Notes under the pieces: model-generated | What the model was told of the DNA's origin: nothing | Seen by the model: the letters and a program-made list of their open reading frames with translations, nothing else | Database searches by the model: none | Shown: in pieces, positions 16,845 through 24,188 of the stretch | Position numbering within the stretch: position 1 is the first letter of the stretch | Layout: the number at the start of each line of letters is the position of its first letter | Origin: Pseudovibrio sp. M1P-2-3 | Lineage (GTDB): Bacteria > Pseudomonadota > Alphaproteobacteria > Rhizobiales > Stappiaceae | NCBI RefSeq assembly: GCF_031501865.1 | Contig: NZ_JARRCW010000001.1 | Location: 3,806,501 to 3,870,500 of the forward strand | DNA: 64,000 nucleotides | Direction of reading: 5' to 3' | Made by a program: the position numbers and the translations under genes

Positions 16845-19800
16845 ATGAGCCAGAGCATGCAGCCAGATACATCCCTTGACGCCATCCGCCAGACGGTGAG
16901 AAACGCCTACACCGCTGATGAAACCACCTCTGTTAACGCGCTGGTATCGTCCATTGCACTTTCCAAAGAGCAGCGTGAGGCCATGAGCGAGCTTGCGGCG
17001 GATCTGGTGAGGGACCTGAGGGCCAACACCAAGCCCAGTTTAATGGAGAATTTTTTAGCGCAGTACGGCCTTTCCAACCCCGAAGGTGTTGCCTTGATGT
17101 GCCTTGCAGAAGCTTTGCTGCGTGTGCCGGATTCTGAAACCATAGATGCTTTGATTGCTGACAAGATTACCGCCAACCAGTGGAGCCTGCATCTTGGCGG
17201 CTCCTCCTCTTCTTTGGTGAATGCGTCCACGTGGGCATTACTGCTCACCGGTAAAGTGCTGGCACAGGAGCACAAAGGCGTGGCAGGCACCGTGCGCTCC
17301 ATGGTCAAACGTCTTGGCGAACCGGTGGTGCGCACTGCAGTGGCGCAGGCCATGAAGGAGCTAGGTCGCCAGTTCGTTTTGGGCCGCACCATTGAAGAGG
17401 CGCAGCAAAACGGGGCAGACAACGAAAGCCAAGGCTTCACCCATTCCTATGACATGCTTGGGGAAGCCGCGCTCACCGGGGAGGACGCCCGCCGCTATCA
17501 CAAGTCCTACTCTGACGCCATTGCCGCCATTGCCAGCACTATCAAGAGCGCGGACCCGCGTGACAACGCCGGAATTTCCGTCAAGCTCAGCGCTTTGCAC
17601 CCGCGCTATGAGTACGCCAAGAAAGAGCGAGTGCTAAACGAGCTGGTGCCCGCCACTCTCTCACTCATGCAGCAGGCCAAAGAGGCCCATATGGGCTTTA
17701 ACATCGACGCGGAAGAAGCCGAGCGCCTTGACCTGTCGCTGGATGTGATTGAGGCACTCATGGCTGACCCGTCCCTTGAAGGCTGGGAGGGCTTTGGCAT
17801 TGTGGTGCAGGCATTCGGCCCCCGCGCCTTCCATGTGATCGATTGGCTGTATGCCCTTGCCCAAAAGTACGACCGCAAGATCATGATACGGCTGGTGAAA
17901 GGGGCCTATTGGGATACGGAGATCAAACGCGCGCAGGTTCTGGGATTGGATGGCTATCCGGTTTTCACCCGCAAACTCAATTCCGACATTGCCTATATGG
18001 CATGCGCCCAGAAACTTCTGGGAATGGTCGACCGTATTTACCCCCAGTTTGCTACCCACAATGCCCAGAGCATGGCATCTATTTTAAAAATGGCGACAGC
18101 ACTTCCCACCTCCTCCTACGAGTTCCAGCGCTTGCACGGCATGGGCGAAGCCCTGCACGAAACCGTTGCCCACCGTTTCAATACCCGCTGCCGTATCTAT
18201 GCCCCCGTTGGTGCCCACAAGGATCTGCTGGCCTATCTGGTGCGGCGTCTGCTGGAAAACGGGGCAAACAGTTCTTTTGTCAACCAGATCAGAAACGCCG
18301 GAGTTGAGCCCGAACAGGTGGCAGGAGACCCGCTTGAAGCCCTTGAGGGGCTCATAGAAGCGGGCAAGCCGGTCTATAACGAAAATATTCCCCTTCCCAA
18401 AAACCTCTATGGCACTAAGCGCGCCAACGCCAAGGGCTGGGACCTGAGCGATTACGACCAGCGCACAGCCTACCTTGCGGCGCAGGAGAGATTTAAAACA
18501 AAGCGCTGGCAGGCAGCCCCGCTCATTGCCGGTAGAGTGGAAGGCGCTGCCACTCACCAGACCCACAACCCAGCCGTCCCGCAAGACTGCACTGGTCAAG
18601 TACAAAACGCCAGTGCAAACGATCTGGAGACTGCACTAAGCGCCGCCGCCACCTCTTCATGGCAGATAACAGCTACAACGGAGCGTGCCGCCGCTCTCAA
18701 CCGTTTTGCTAACCTTCTGGAGGAAAACAGCGACGAAATTTTCGTGCTGCTCACCCGCGAAGCTGGCAAAACCTACATGGACGCCATTGGCGAGCTGCGC
18801 GAGGCAGTTGATTTTGCAAGATTTTATGCGCAAAACATTCTCCAGTTGGAACAAAGCGGGCAGCAAATAACACCACGCGGCGTCAGCGCTTGCATCTCCC
18901 CATGGAACTTCCCTCTGGCCATCTTCTGCGGCCAGATTCTCGCGGGTCTTGCTGCGGGTAACCCTGTTCTGGCAAAACCGGCGGAGCAAACCCCTCTTAT
19001 TGCCCACCTTGCTGTTTCCTTAATGCACAAGGCGGGCATTGCAAGGGATGCGGTGCAGCTTCTCATCGGCCCCGGTTCCGTCATCGGCGCTGCACTAACC
19101 TCCGATCCGCGGGTGAAGGCTGTCACCTTCACCGGCTCCACCCCAACGGCGCACCGCATCAACCGCACCATGGCAACGCACCTCAGCCCCTGCGCCCCGC
19201 TGATAGCCGAAACGGGCGGGCTCAACGCCATGATTGTGGATTCCACCGCCCTGCCGGAACAGGCCGTTCAGGACATCATTGCCTCCAGCTTCCAAAGCGC
19301 GGGCCAGCGCTGCTCGGCCCTGCGTATGCTTTATGTTCAGGAGGATATTTATCCGGCATTCAAACAAATGCTGTTTGGCGCAATGGATGAACTGGAACAG
19401 GGTTCCCCGCAGAATTTGAGCGTGGATGTGGGCCCTGTGATTGATGCCGCCTCGCAGCAGAAAATTATGGCCCACTGCAAGCATTGGCAGGACAAGGGCC
19501 ACTTGCTCAAACAGCTCCCCAAGCCAGAGTACGGAACCTTCGTTCCCCCCACATTGATAGAACTGCGCGGCATTGAAGAGCTGGAAGAGGAAATCTTCGG
19601 CCCCGTGCTCCACATTGCCCCTTATAAGGCAAAGGATCTGGATAAAGTCCTTGATGCCATCAATGCCAAGGGGTTCGGCCTTACCTTCGGTCTGCACACA
19701 CGGGTGGACAAGCGTGTCCAGCATATTGTGGACCGCATTCAGGCGGGCAACATCTATGTAAACCGCAACCAGATCGGTGCCATTGTGGGCTCCCAGCCGT

Positions 19801-20504
19801 TTGGAGGCGAAGGTATGTCCGGCACGGGCCCCAAGGCAGGCGGCCCGCACTATGTCTCCCGCCTTCTTGCCCCCTCTCCCAATGCGCCTATCACCGGCAA
19901 CGGAGAGGAAAAACATCTTGGCACGGCATCCCTGCAGTTTGCTTTGGCAGAGCTGGACAGCTCCCAGTGGCAAAGCAGCCACCGCCGCTTCAAGGGCCTT
20001 GCCCGCGTCTTCCCAAAATACAAGGGGCAGATCGAGATTTTGAAAGACCAGTGCGCGCAGCAAATGCCCGGACCAACAGGAGAATCCAACCGTCTCACCA
20101 ACGTCCCGCGCGGCAAGGTCCTGTGTCTTGGGCCCGATAAAACCTCCTTGGAGCAGCAGGCGGTTCTGGCGCTGGCGGGGGGAAATGCAGCGCTTTTAGT
20201 GGGCGAGGGCGCGCAGTCAGTCTCCCAAACACTGCAACACCTTGGCGCACCGGCCTCGGGTCTTGAGGGGGCCATTTCCGCCTCGTGCCTGTCTCGCCTC
20301 AAAGGGTTTGACGCTGTTGCCTCGTTCTCTACCGACGAGCTGAAAGCCCAGCGCATTGCACTGGCCCAGCGGGAGGGGCCCATTCTGCCGCTCATCTGCG
20401 AACAGAACCAGCCCGAACGCTACCAGTTGGAACGGCACCTGTGCGTGGACACAACAGCTGCTGGAGGCAACACCTCCCTTTTGGCCGCATCGGAGGATTC
20501 CTAA
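16845..20504 (+). CDS. putA: Bifunctional proline dehydrogenase / P5C dehydrogenase PutA
   Basis: A 1219-residue flavoenzyme that oxidises proline to glutamate. There is no N-terminal ribbon-helix-helix, so it should not bind DNA; regulation falls to PutR. The helical N-terminal region is followed by a PRODH barrel (about residues 180-480; GFNIDAEEAERLDLSLD, MIRLVKGAYWD, FATHNAQSM), then an aldehyde dehydrogenase domain (about 540-1010) with SPWNFPLAIFCGQI, VTFTGSTPTAHRI, the catalytic Cys in SAGQRCSALRML, and EEIFGPVLHI. A further ~200 residues form the C-terminal domain of long ('type B') PutA. Substrate channelling between the two sites is known in the family. A terminator follows. Confidence 0.96.
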   Translation: MSQSMQPDTSLDAIRQTVRNAYTADETTSVNALVSSIALSKEQREAMSELAADLVRDLRANTKPSLMENFLAQYGLSNPEGVALMCLAEALLRVPDSETIDALIADKITANQWSLHLGGSSSSLVNASTWALLLTGKVLAQEHKGVAGTVRSMVKRLGEPVVRTAVAQAMKELGRQFVLGRTIEEAQQNGADNESQGFTHSYDMLGEAALTGEDARRYHKSYSDAIAAIASTIKSADPRDNAGISVKLSALHPRYEYAKKERVLNELVPATLSLMQQAKEAHMGFNIDAEEAERLDLSLDVIEALMADPSLEGWEGFGIVVQAFGPRAFHVIDWLYALAQKYDRKIMIRLVKGAYWDTEIKRAQVLGLDGYPVFTRKLNSDIAYMACAQKLLGMVDRIYPQFATHNAQSMASILKMATALPTSSYEFQRLHGMGEALHETVAHRFNTRCRIYAPVGAHKDLLAYLVRRLLENGANSSFVNQIRNAGVEPEQVAGDPLEALEGLIEAGKPVYNENIPLPKNLYGTKRANAKGWDLSDYDQRTAYLAAQERFKTKRWQAAPLIAGRVEGAATHQTHNPAVPQDCTGQVQNASANDLETALSAAATSSWQITATTERAAALNRFANLLEENSDEIFVLLTREAGKTYMDAIGELREAVDFARFYAQNILQLEQSGQQITPRGVSACISPWNFPLAIFCGQILAGLAAGNPVLAKPAEQTPLIAHLAVSLMHKAGIARDAVQLLIGPGSVIGAALTSDPRVKAVTFTGSTPTAHRINRTMATHLSPCAPLIAETGGLNAMIVDSTALPEQAVQDIIASSFQSAGQRCSALRMLYVQEDIYPAFKQMLFGAMDELEQGSPQNLSVDVGPVIDAASQQKIMAHCKHWQDKGHLLKQLPKPEYGTFVPPTLIELRGIEELEEEIFGPVLHIAPYKAKDLDKVLDAINAKGFGLTFGLHTRVDKRVQHIVDRIQAGNIYVNRNQIGAIVGSQPFGGEGMSGTGPKAGGPHYVSRLLAPSPNAPITGNGEEKHLGTASLQFALAELDSSQWQSSHRRFKGLARVFPKYKGQIEILKDQCAQQMPGPTGESNRLTNVPRGKVLCLGPDKTSLEQQAVLALAGGNAALLVGEGAQSVSQTLQHLGAPASGLEGAISASCLSRLKGFDAVASFSTDELKAQRIALAQREGPILPLICEQNQPERYQLERHLCVDTTAAGGNTSLLAASEDS

Positions 20505-20610
20505 ATCGATAGTTTGTGGTCTGGATACCGGATCGGCGCTACGCCTGTCCGGTATGACCCAAAAAGGTTGCAGGACTTCGTCACTTGCTCCGCCGTCATC
20601 CCGGCCTTCA
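20505..20610 (+). repeat. Extragenic palindromic repeat, copy 2
   Basis: Starts one base after the putA stop. The first 28 bases equal the flank and arm of copy 1 (5498-5556), inverted. Stem ATACCGGA (20525-20532) with TCCGGTAT (20548-20555); the loop carries the family pattern GGCGCTACGCCTG. A GTCATCCCGGCC-type segment follows near 20595, as in copy 3. Confidence 0.75.
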
Positions 20611-20655
20611 TACATGACAACAGATTTTGAAATTTTGCCGATTGGTATAAAAACA

Positions 20656-20690
20656 AAAAAGGCGAAGGGGGCCTCTCCCTTCGCCTTTTT
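20656..20690. terminator. Strong bidirectional terminator between putA and the reductase operon
   Basis: A perfect 14-bp stem (20656-20669 with 20677-20690, core GGCGAAGGG/CCCTTCGCC), 7-nt loop, A-run on the left and T-run on the right. It can stop putA on the plus strand and the cupredoxin gene on the minus strand. Confidence 0.92.
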
Positions 20691-20735
20691 CCATTGGCTA
20701 AAGCGAAACTTCGATAAAGCTCCAGCCAGTGGTTC

Positions 20736-21212
20736 CTATAAACCCTTTGGTTTTACCTGTTGCATGAGCGGAGCAAACTGCACCCGCTCTGAAGGCTTTA
20801 ACTTCGGCAGTCTGTCCCATGCGTCCTGCCAGTTAACGGCGGGATCGCCGACCACAACCAGCATCACCATGCCGTGTTTGCCGTGAACGCGGCAGCGGAT
20901 ACCATAGACGCCTTCCACGTCAAAGCTTCTTTCCACTTTAGCCTTACCGCGTATTTCAAAGGCCCTTGCACCTTCCGGCAACATGCCCTTAATGGAGGAA
21001 ACCGTATGACGACCGGTGGAGCCAACAATCTGAACTGTTTCGCCTTTTTCCAGAAATAGAAGCTTGGGGTCAAAGCGAAAAGCGTCTGCTGGTGTTGAGG
21101 CGTTCACATCGATAATCTGACGCACCACTTTAACCTTCGCCTCAGCAACACTTGCCGCGCTGATCACACACAAAACCACCAGCTGGGAGGCAATTAATAT
21201 CAATTTATTCAT
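20736..21212 (-). CDS. Small periplasmic blue-copper protein (plastocyanin/pseudoazurin-like)
   Basis: A 158-residue secreted cupredoxin. Residues 1-26 are a signal peptide (MNKLILIASQLVV... ending SVAEA). The mature part has a His in STGRHTVSS and the cluster GIRCRVHGKHGMVML, which supplies Cys, His and Met for a type 1 copper site in the pseudoazurin order His..Cys..His..Met. A Lys/Arg-rich tail follows. The frame opens earlier at 21308, but ATG 21212 overlaps the nitroreductase stop (ATGA) and starts the signal peptide. Last gene of the idr-type operon; an electron-shuttle role for the reductase is inference, supported by azurin-type partners in related arsenite oxidases. Confidence 0.83.
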   Translation of the reverse strand: MNKLILIASQLVVLCVISAASVAEAKVKVVRQIIDVNASTPADAFRFDPKLLFLEKGETVQIVGSTGRHTVSSIKGMLPEGARAFEIRGKAKVERSFDVEGVYGIRCRVHGKHGMVMLVVVGDPAVNWQDAWDRLPKLKPSERVQFAPLMQQVKPKGL

Positions 21213-21808
21213 AGGGGGGAACGCTCCCAAGTTTTCAAAAGGTCTTCTGGCCCGGGTCGCTCGCGTTTTTTGGGCGCACCCTCGGCTGTTCCAATCACCA
21301 GAAAGCACTGGAATATTTCGTTTTCCGCAAGGCCAATAGCCTTCCTGAAGATATCGGTGTGCAACCGGTGCCCACTCACCGCCCGCATACCAAAGCCCTG
21401 CTCTTGCGCGGCCAAAATAATGTTCTGCAGTGCCGCCCCGCAGGAGATCAGCTGTTCATCGCGAGTGACGATGGCATGGGGCTCTTGAACTTTGGAAACA
21501 ACACCAAGCAGACACGGGCCGCTGGCAGCTTTTTCCCGTGCACGTGCCAGCTCTTCCCGGCTGGCATCAGGTTTGAGTTCCAAGGCAGCTGCCTCAAACA
21601 CACCCGCAAGTCGTGCCCTGCATTCCTTTGGGAAGTGAATAAAACGCCACGGATGCAAGCGGCCATGGTCGGGTGCAGCTGCGGCGGCGCGCATCAAATC
21701 ATCCAGCTGGTCTTGGTTCGGCCCCGGCTCGTTCAGGCGGCGTGGTGAAACGGAATAGCGGGAGACGATGGCCTCAAGAATGGGTGTGTTTTGACTCTCG
21801 TTAGGCAT
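21209..21808 (-). CDS. Nitroreductase-family flavoprotein
   Basis: A 199-residue FMN-dependent nitroreductase-fold protein. Seen: EAIVSRYSVSPRRL (FMN phosphate-binding Arg region), AAAAAPDHGRLHPWRFIHF, the middle SCGAALQNIILAAQEQGFGM and the late GLAENEIFQCFLVIGTAEG. It resembles the YdjA/RutE-type small nitroreductases. The frame opens at 21850; ATG 21808 is preferred because GAGGTG precedes it and it overlaps the HEAT gene's last codons. Nitroreductases also occur in aio (arsenite oxidase) operons, so its place here may be inherited from a common ancestral neighbourhood. Substrate unknown. Confidence 0.87.
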   Translation of the reverse strand: MPNESQNTPILEAIVSRYSVSPRRLNEPGPNQDQLDDLMRAAAAAPDHGRLHPWRFIHFPKECRARLAGVFEAAALELKPDASREELARAREKAASGPCLLGVVSKVQEPHAIVTRDEQLISCGAALQNIILAAQEQGFGMRAVSGHRLHTDIFRKAIGLAENEIFQCFLVIGTAEGAPKKRERPGPEDLLKTWERSPL

Positions 21809-24047
21809 GGGGCACCTCTTTACTGTAAATCTGGGCAAGAGCTGGAACAAGCACCGGCCAGTTTCTCTTATAGCTTTCGTCTTTCAGTCTTTCAGCAAGC
21901 GACAGGCCAATGCGCTGATTGATCGCCTCTTCCTCTCCCAAGTAAGTCGCAAGAGATTGCTCGGGGTTCTGGCTGATGAAATCGCATAGGTGCTGTGCAG
22001 CTAGCTCTGGCTGCGTTTTGCAAAGCATGCGCATGGAGTGCTGGCGTACCAAAGGAGAGCTATCATTGATCAGCGTTTCCGCCTTCTGCGAAGATTGGCC
22101 CAGCGCCATCCATGCGCTCAGGCTTTGCGCGCGAATGGCAGAAACCTCATCTGAAAGGCATTGGCGCACACTGCGAATGAAACGATCTTCCTTTAAGCCG
22201 GAAAGGGTCAAGAGACGTAAAGCCTGCAAGCGGATGTTGGCGCTTGTGGAGCCAAGCGAGCGGACCAACAAATCAGAAAGCACCGTGCTTTCCAGCTCGC
22301 AGCCGTGAACCTCCATGTTGTGATGAAGGGCTGTCAGCGCCGCTGCAGCAGCTTCCCCGTCATCCACCCCGCCAAGCTCGGCAAGGAAGCTCTGATACCC
22401 TTTTTGCTCGCCCAGCAAACGCAGGGCCGTCAGCTGCACTTCCCGATCAAGAGCGCCCTGATCTCCATCCAGCGAGACTTTGCGGCGCGACAAGTTGCGG
22501 GTGGCTCGGGCAAGAAGGGCCTGCTCGCGGGCAGAAAGCTCTACCTTTTCCTCTTCCGCTTCGCTCACCATTTCAGCGGCGATTTCTTCATGGCCCAAGA
22601 TCGCACCAAGGCTGGATGTGGGGCCTGCATCTTCCTCGTTCGGCTCATCGCCTATATCAAGACCAGCGGCTTTCAGTTCTTCACGCTGGTCTTGTGGGTG
22701 AATTTCACCGCGCTCCTCATTGGCGTCTTCTTCCATAGCCTCCGGCTTACTGGCGGGAGCGGCAAAGTTCACAATCATTTCAAGAGCTGTTTCGCGCTGC
22801 TTTGATGGTACATCCACATCACCCAGCGTACCGCCAAGCACTGCCAAGGCCTTCAAACGCACAGAGCGGAAAGGCGAACTGATCGCTTGTTGCAGCCAGT
22901 CCATTGCAAGGGCGTGGCGAGAGCGGGAAAGGCCATCTACAACGGCCCATTGCAAACGTTCCTGCCCGTCTTTGTCTTCACTGGTCGTGGCAAAGGCATC
23001 TTTCAATTCGCCTTGCACCAAGTCAGGACAGCGGGCTGCCAAAACGCCCAGCGCTACGGCGCCAACCTCTGAATAATCACTGCGCAGTAGAATATCTAAA
23101 ATCTTGAAGCTCACATCCTCGCGGGAGGTGCAGATCACCTGATGGTCGAAACGCCCGGCCAAAGCCAATTGTACTTTCTGACTCGGGTCCTTCATCACCC
23201 TATCCATCAACTGCCAGTCATCCAGCTTCAAGCGGGAAAGCACACAAACCCGAATGTCTTCGTGCTTGTCCTTCAGCGCTTTCTCATAGAGTTCGATCTC
23301 GGTAACTTTTTCAAATAGCCCTTCAAAAGCTGCCAAGCGGATGGAGGGGGCTTCATCCTTAATCGCGGATTTAAGAAGGCCAAGCGCTTCCTCCCCTTCG
23401 ATATGGCCAAGGGCTTTCACAGTATAAAACCGGCGGCGTCGCTCACCAGATTTCAAGAAGCTTTCCAGAACTGGCAGGGCAGCCACACCCATTTGCGCAA
23501 AGGCACGGGTTGCCACATCATCAAGGTCCTGCGCTTCCTCGTCATTCACGGCACTGACTATAGCGGCAATGCCGTCACTGTCTTTCAAAGTTCCAAGAGC
23601 ACGAATGGCGGCAATTTGAATATCCAGCCATGCATCCCATTCATCCTGATAGAACTGGTCTTCATCCCAAACGATATTTTCACCGCGGCCCACAACGAGC
23701 TGACGTAAAACGGGGAGTGCCGCATCCGCCTTCAAGGCTGCAAGCGTAGTGACACAGGCCAGTTTCACATCAGCGCACGGGTCAAATTCAAGGTTTTCAA
23801 GCACCGCGGCAATAACTGGCGGGCTGTTGTAGCTGGCAAGGGCGCTGGCGGCATCCACCCGCACATCCTCGTCATCATCCTTCAAGGCCTCCACGAACAC
23901 CTTGGCACCAACGCTCGATTTCATATCTCGCAGCCCCTGAATGGCCTTCAACCGCAAGACATCGTAATCGCTTCCCGCAAGTTCGCACAGTAGGGTCTCT
24001 ACGGAAGCTTTGCTTAAACCGCTTTCCAGATTGCCGGCATTTGCCAT
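21801..24047 (-). CDS. HEAT-repeat scaffold protein of the reductase operon
   Basis: A 748-residue soluble protein built of ~35-residue helical HEAT-like repeats, for example residues about 25-60 (DVLRLKAIQGLRDMKS), 60-95 (DEDVRVDAASALASYN), 205-240 (RRRFYTVKALGHIEG) and again near 600-670 (SANIRLQALRLLTLSG). The middle (about 440-510) is an acidic, Glu/Asp-rich low-complexity linker. No signal peptide, membrane segment or catalytic motif is visible, so it is expected in the cytoplasm. AGGA lies 8 nt before the ATG. It follows the molybdoenzyme gene after a 141-nt gap with a hairpin and overlaps the nitroreductase gene. A dedicated assembly or maturation role for the reductase is only an inference. 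Confidence 0.8.
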   Translation of the reverse strand: MANAGNLESGLSKASVETLLCELAGSDYDVLRLKAIQGLRDMKSSVGAKVFVEALKDDDEDVRVDAASALASYNSPPVIAAVLENLEFDPCADVKLACVTTLAALKADAALPVLRQLVVGRGENIVWDEDQFYQDEWDAWLDIQIAAIRALGTLKDSDGIAAIVSAVNDEEAQDLDDVATRAFAQMGVAALPVLESFLKSGERRRRFYTVKALGHIEGEEALGLLKSAIKDEAPSIRLAAFEGLFEKVTEIELYEKALKDKHEDIRVCVLSRLKLDDWQLMDRVMKDPSQKVQLALAGRFDHQVICTSREDVSFKILDILLRSDYSEVGAVALGVLAARCPDLVQGELKDAFATTSEDKDGQERLQWAVVDGLSRSRHALAMDWLQQAISSPFRSVRLKALAVLGGTLGDVDVPSKQRETALEMIVNFAAPASKPEAMEEDANEERGEIHPQDQREELKAAGLDIGDEPNEEDAGPTSSLGAILGHEEIAAEMVSEAEEEKVELSAREQALLARATRNLSRRKVSLDGDQGALDREVQLTALRLLGEQKGYQSFLAELGGVDDGEAAAAALTALHHNMEVHGCELESTVLSDLLVRSLGSTSANIRLQALRLLTLSGLKEDRFIRSVRQCLSDEVSAIRAQSLSAWMALGQSSQKAETLINDSSPLVRQHSMRMLCKTQPELAAQHLCDFISQNPEQSLATYLGEEEAINQRIGLSLAERLKDESYKRNWPVLVPALAQIYSKEVPHA

Positions 24048-24089
24048 TTAAAATTCCTGCCATGTTTGGGGTGTTCTAAGAGGGGAACA

Positions 24090-24117
24090 GGTGCCTCTCC
24101 CCCAATTGAGAGGCACC
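24090..24117 (-). other. Strong hairpin between the molybdoenzyme and HEAT genes
   Basis: Perfect 10-bp stem GGTGCCTCTC (24090-24099) with GAGAGGCACC (24108-24117), 8-nt loop. No T-run follows on the minus strand, so partial attenuation or protection of the upstream mRNA 3' end is more likely than full termination. Confidence 0.6.
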
Positions 24118-24188
24118 CGCAGTCTGACCGGTTGCCCGGTCAAAAGGCTGGCAAACATGGCATTGGCCAGCCTTATTCTTGTAAGTCC

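Noticed and set aside
19095-20063. 322-codon minus-strand frame inside putA
   Set aside because: Shadow of the PutA aldehyde dehydrogenase and C-terminal domains.
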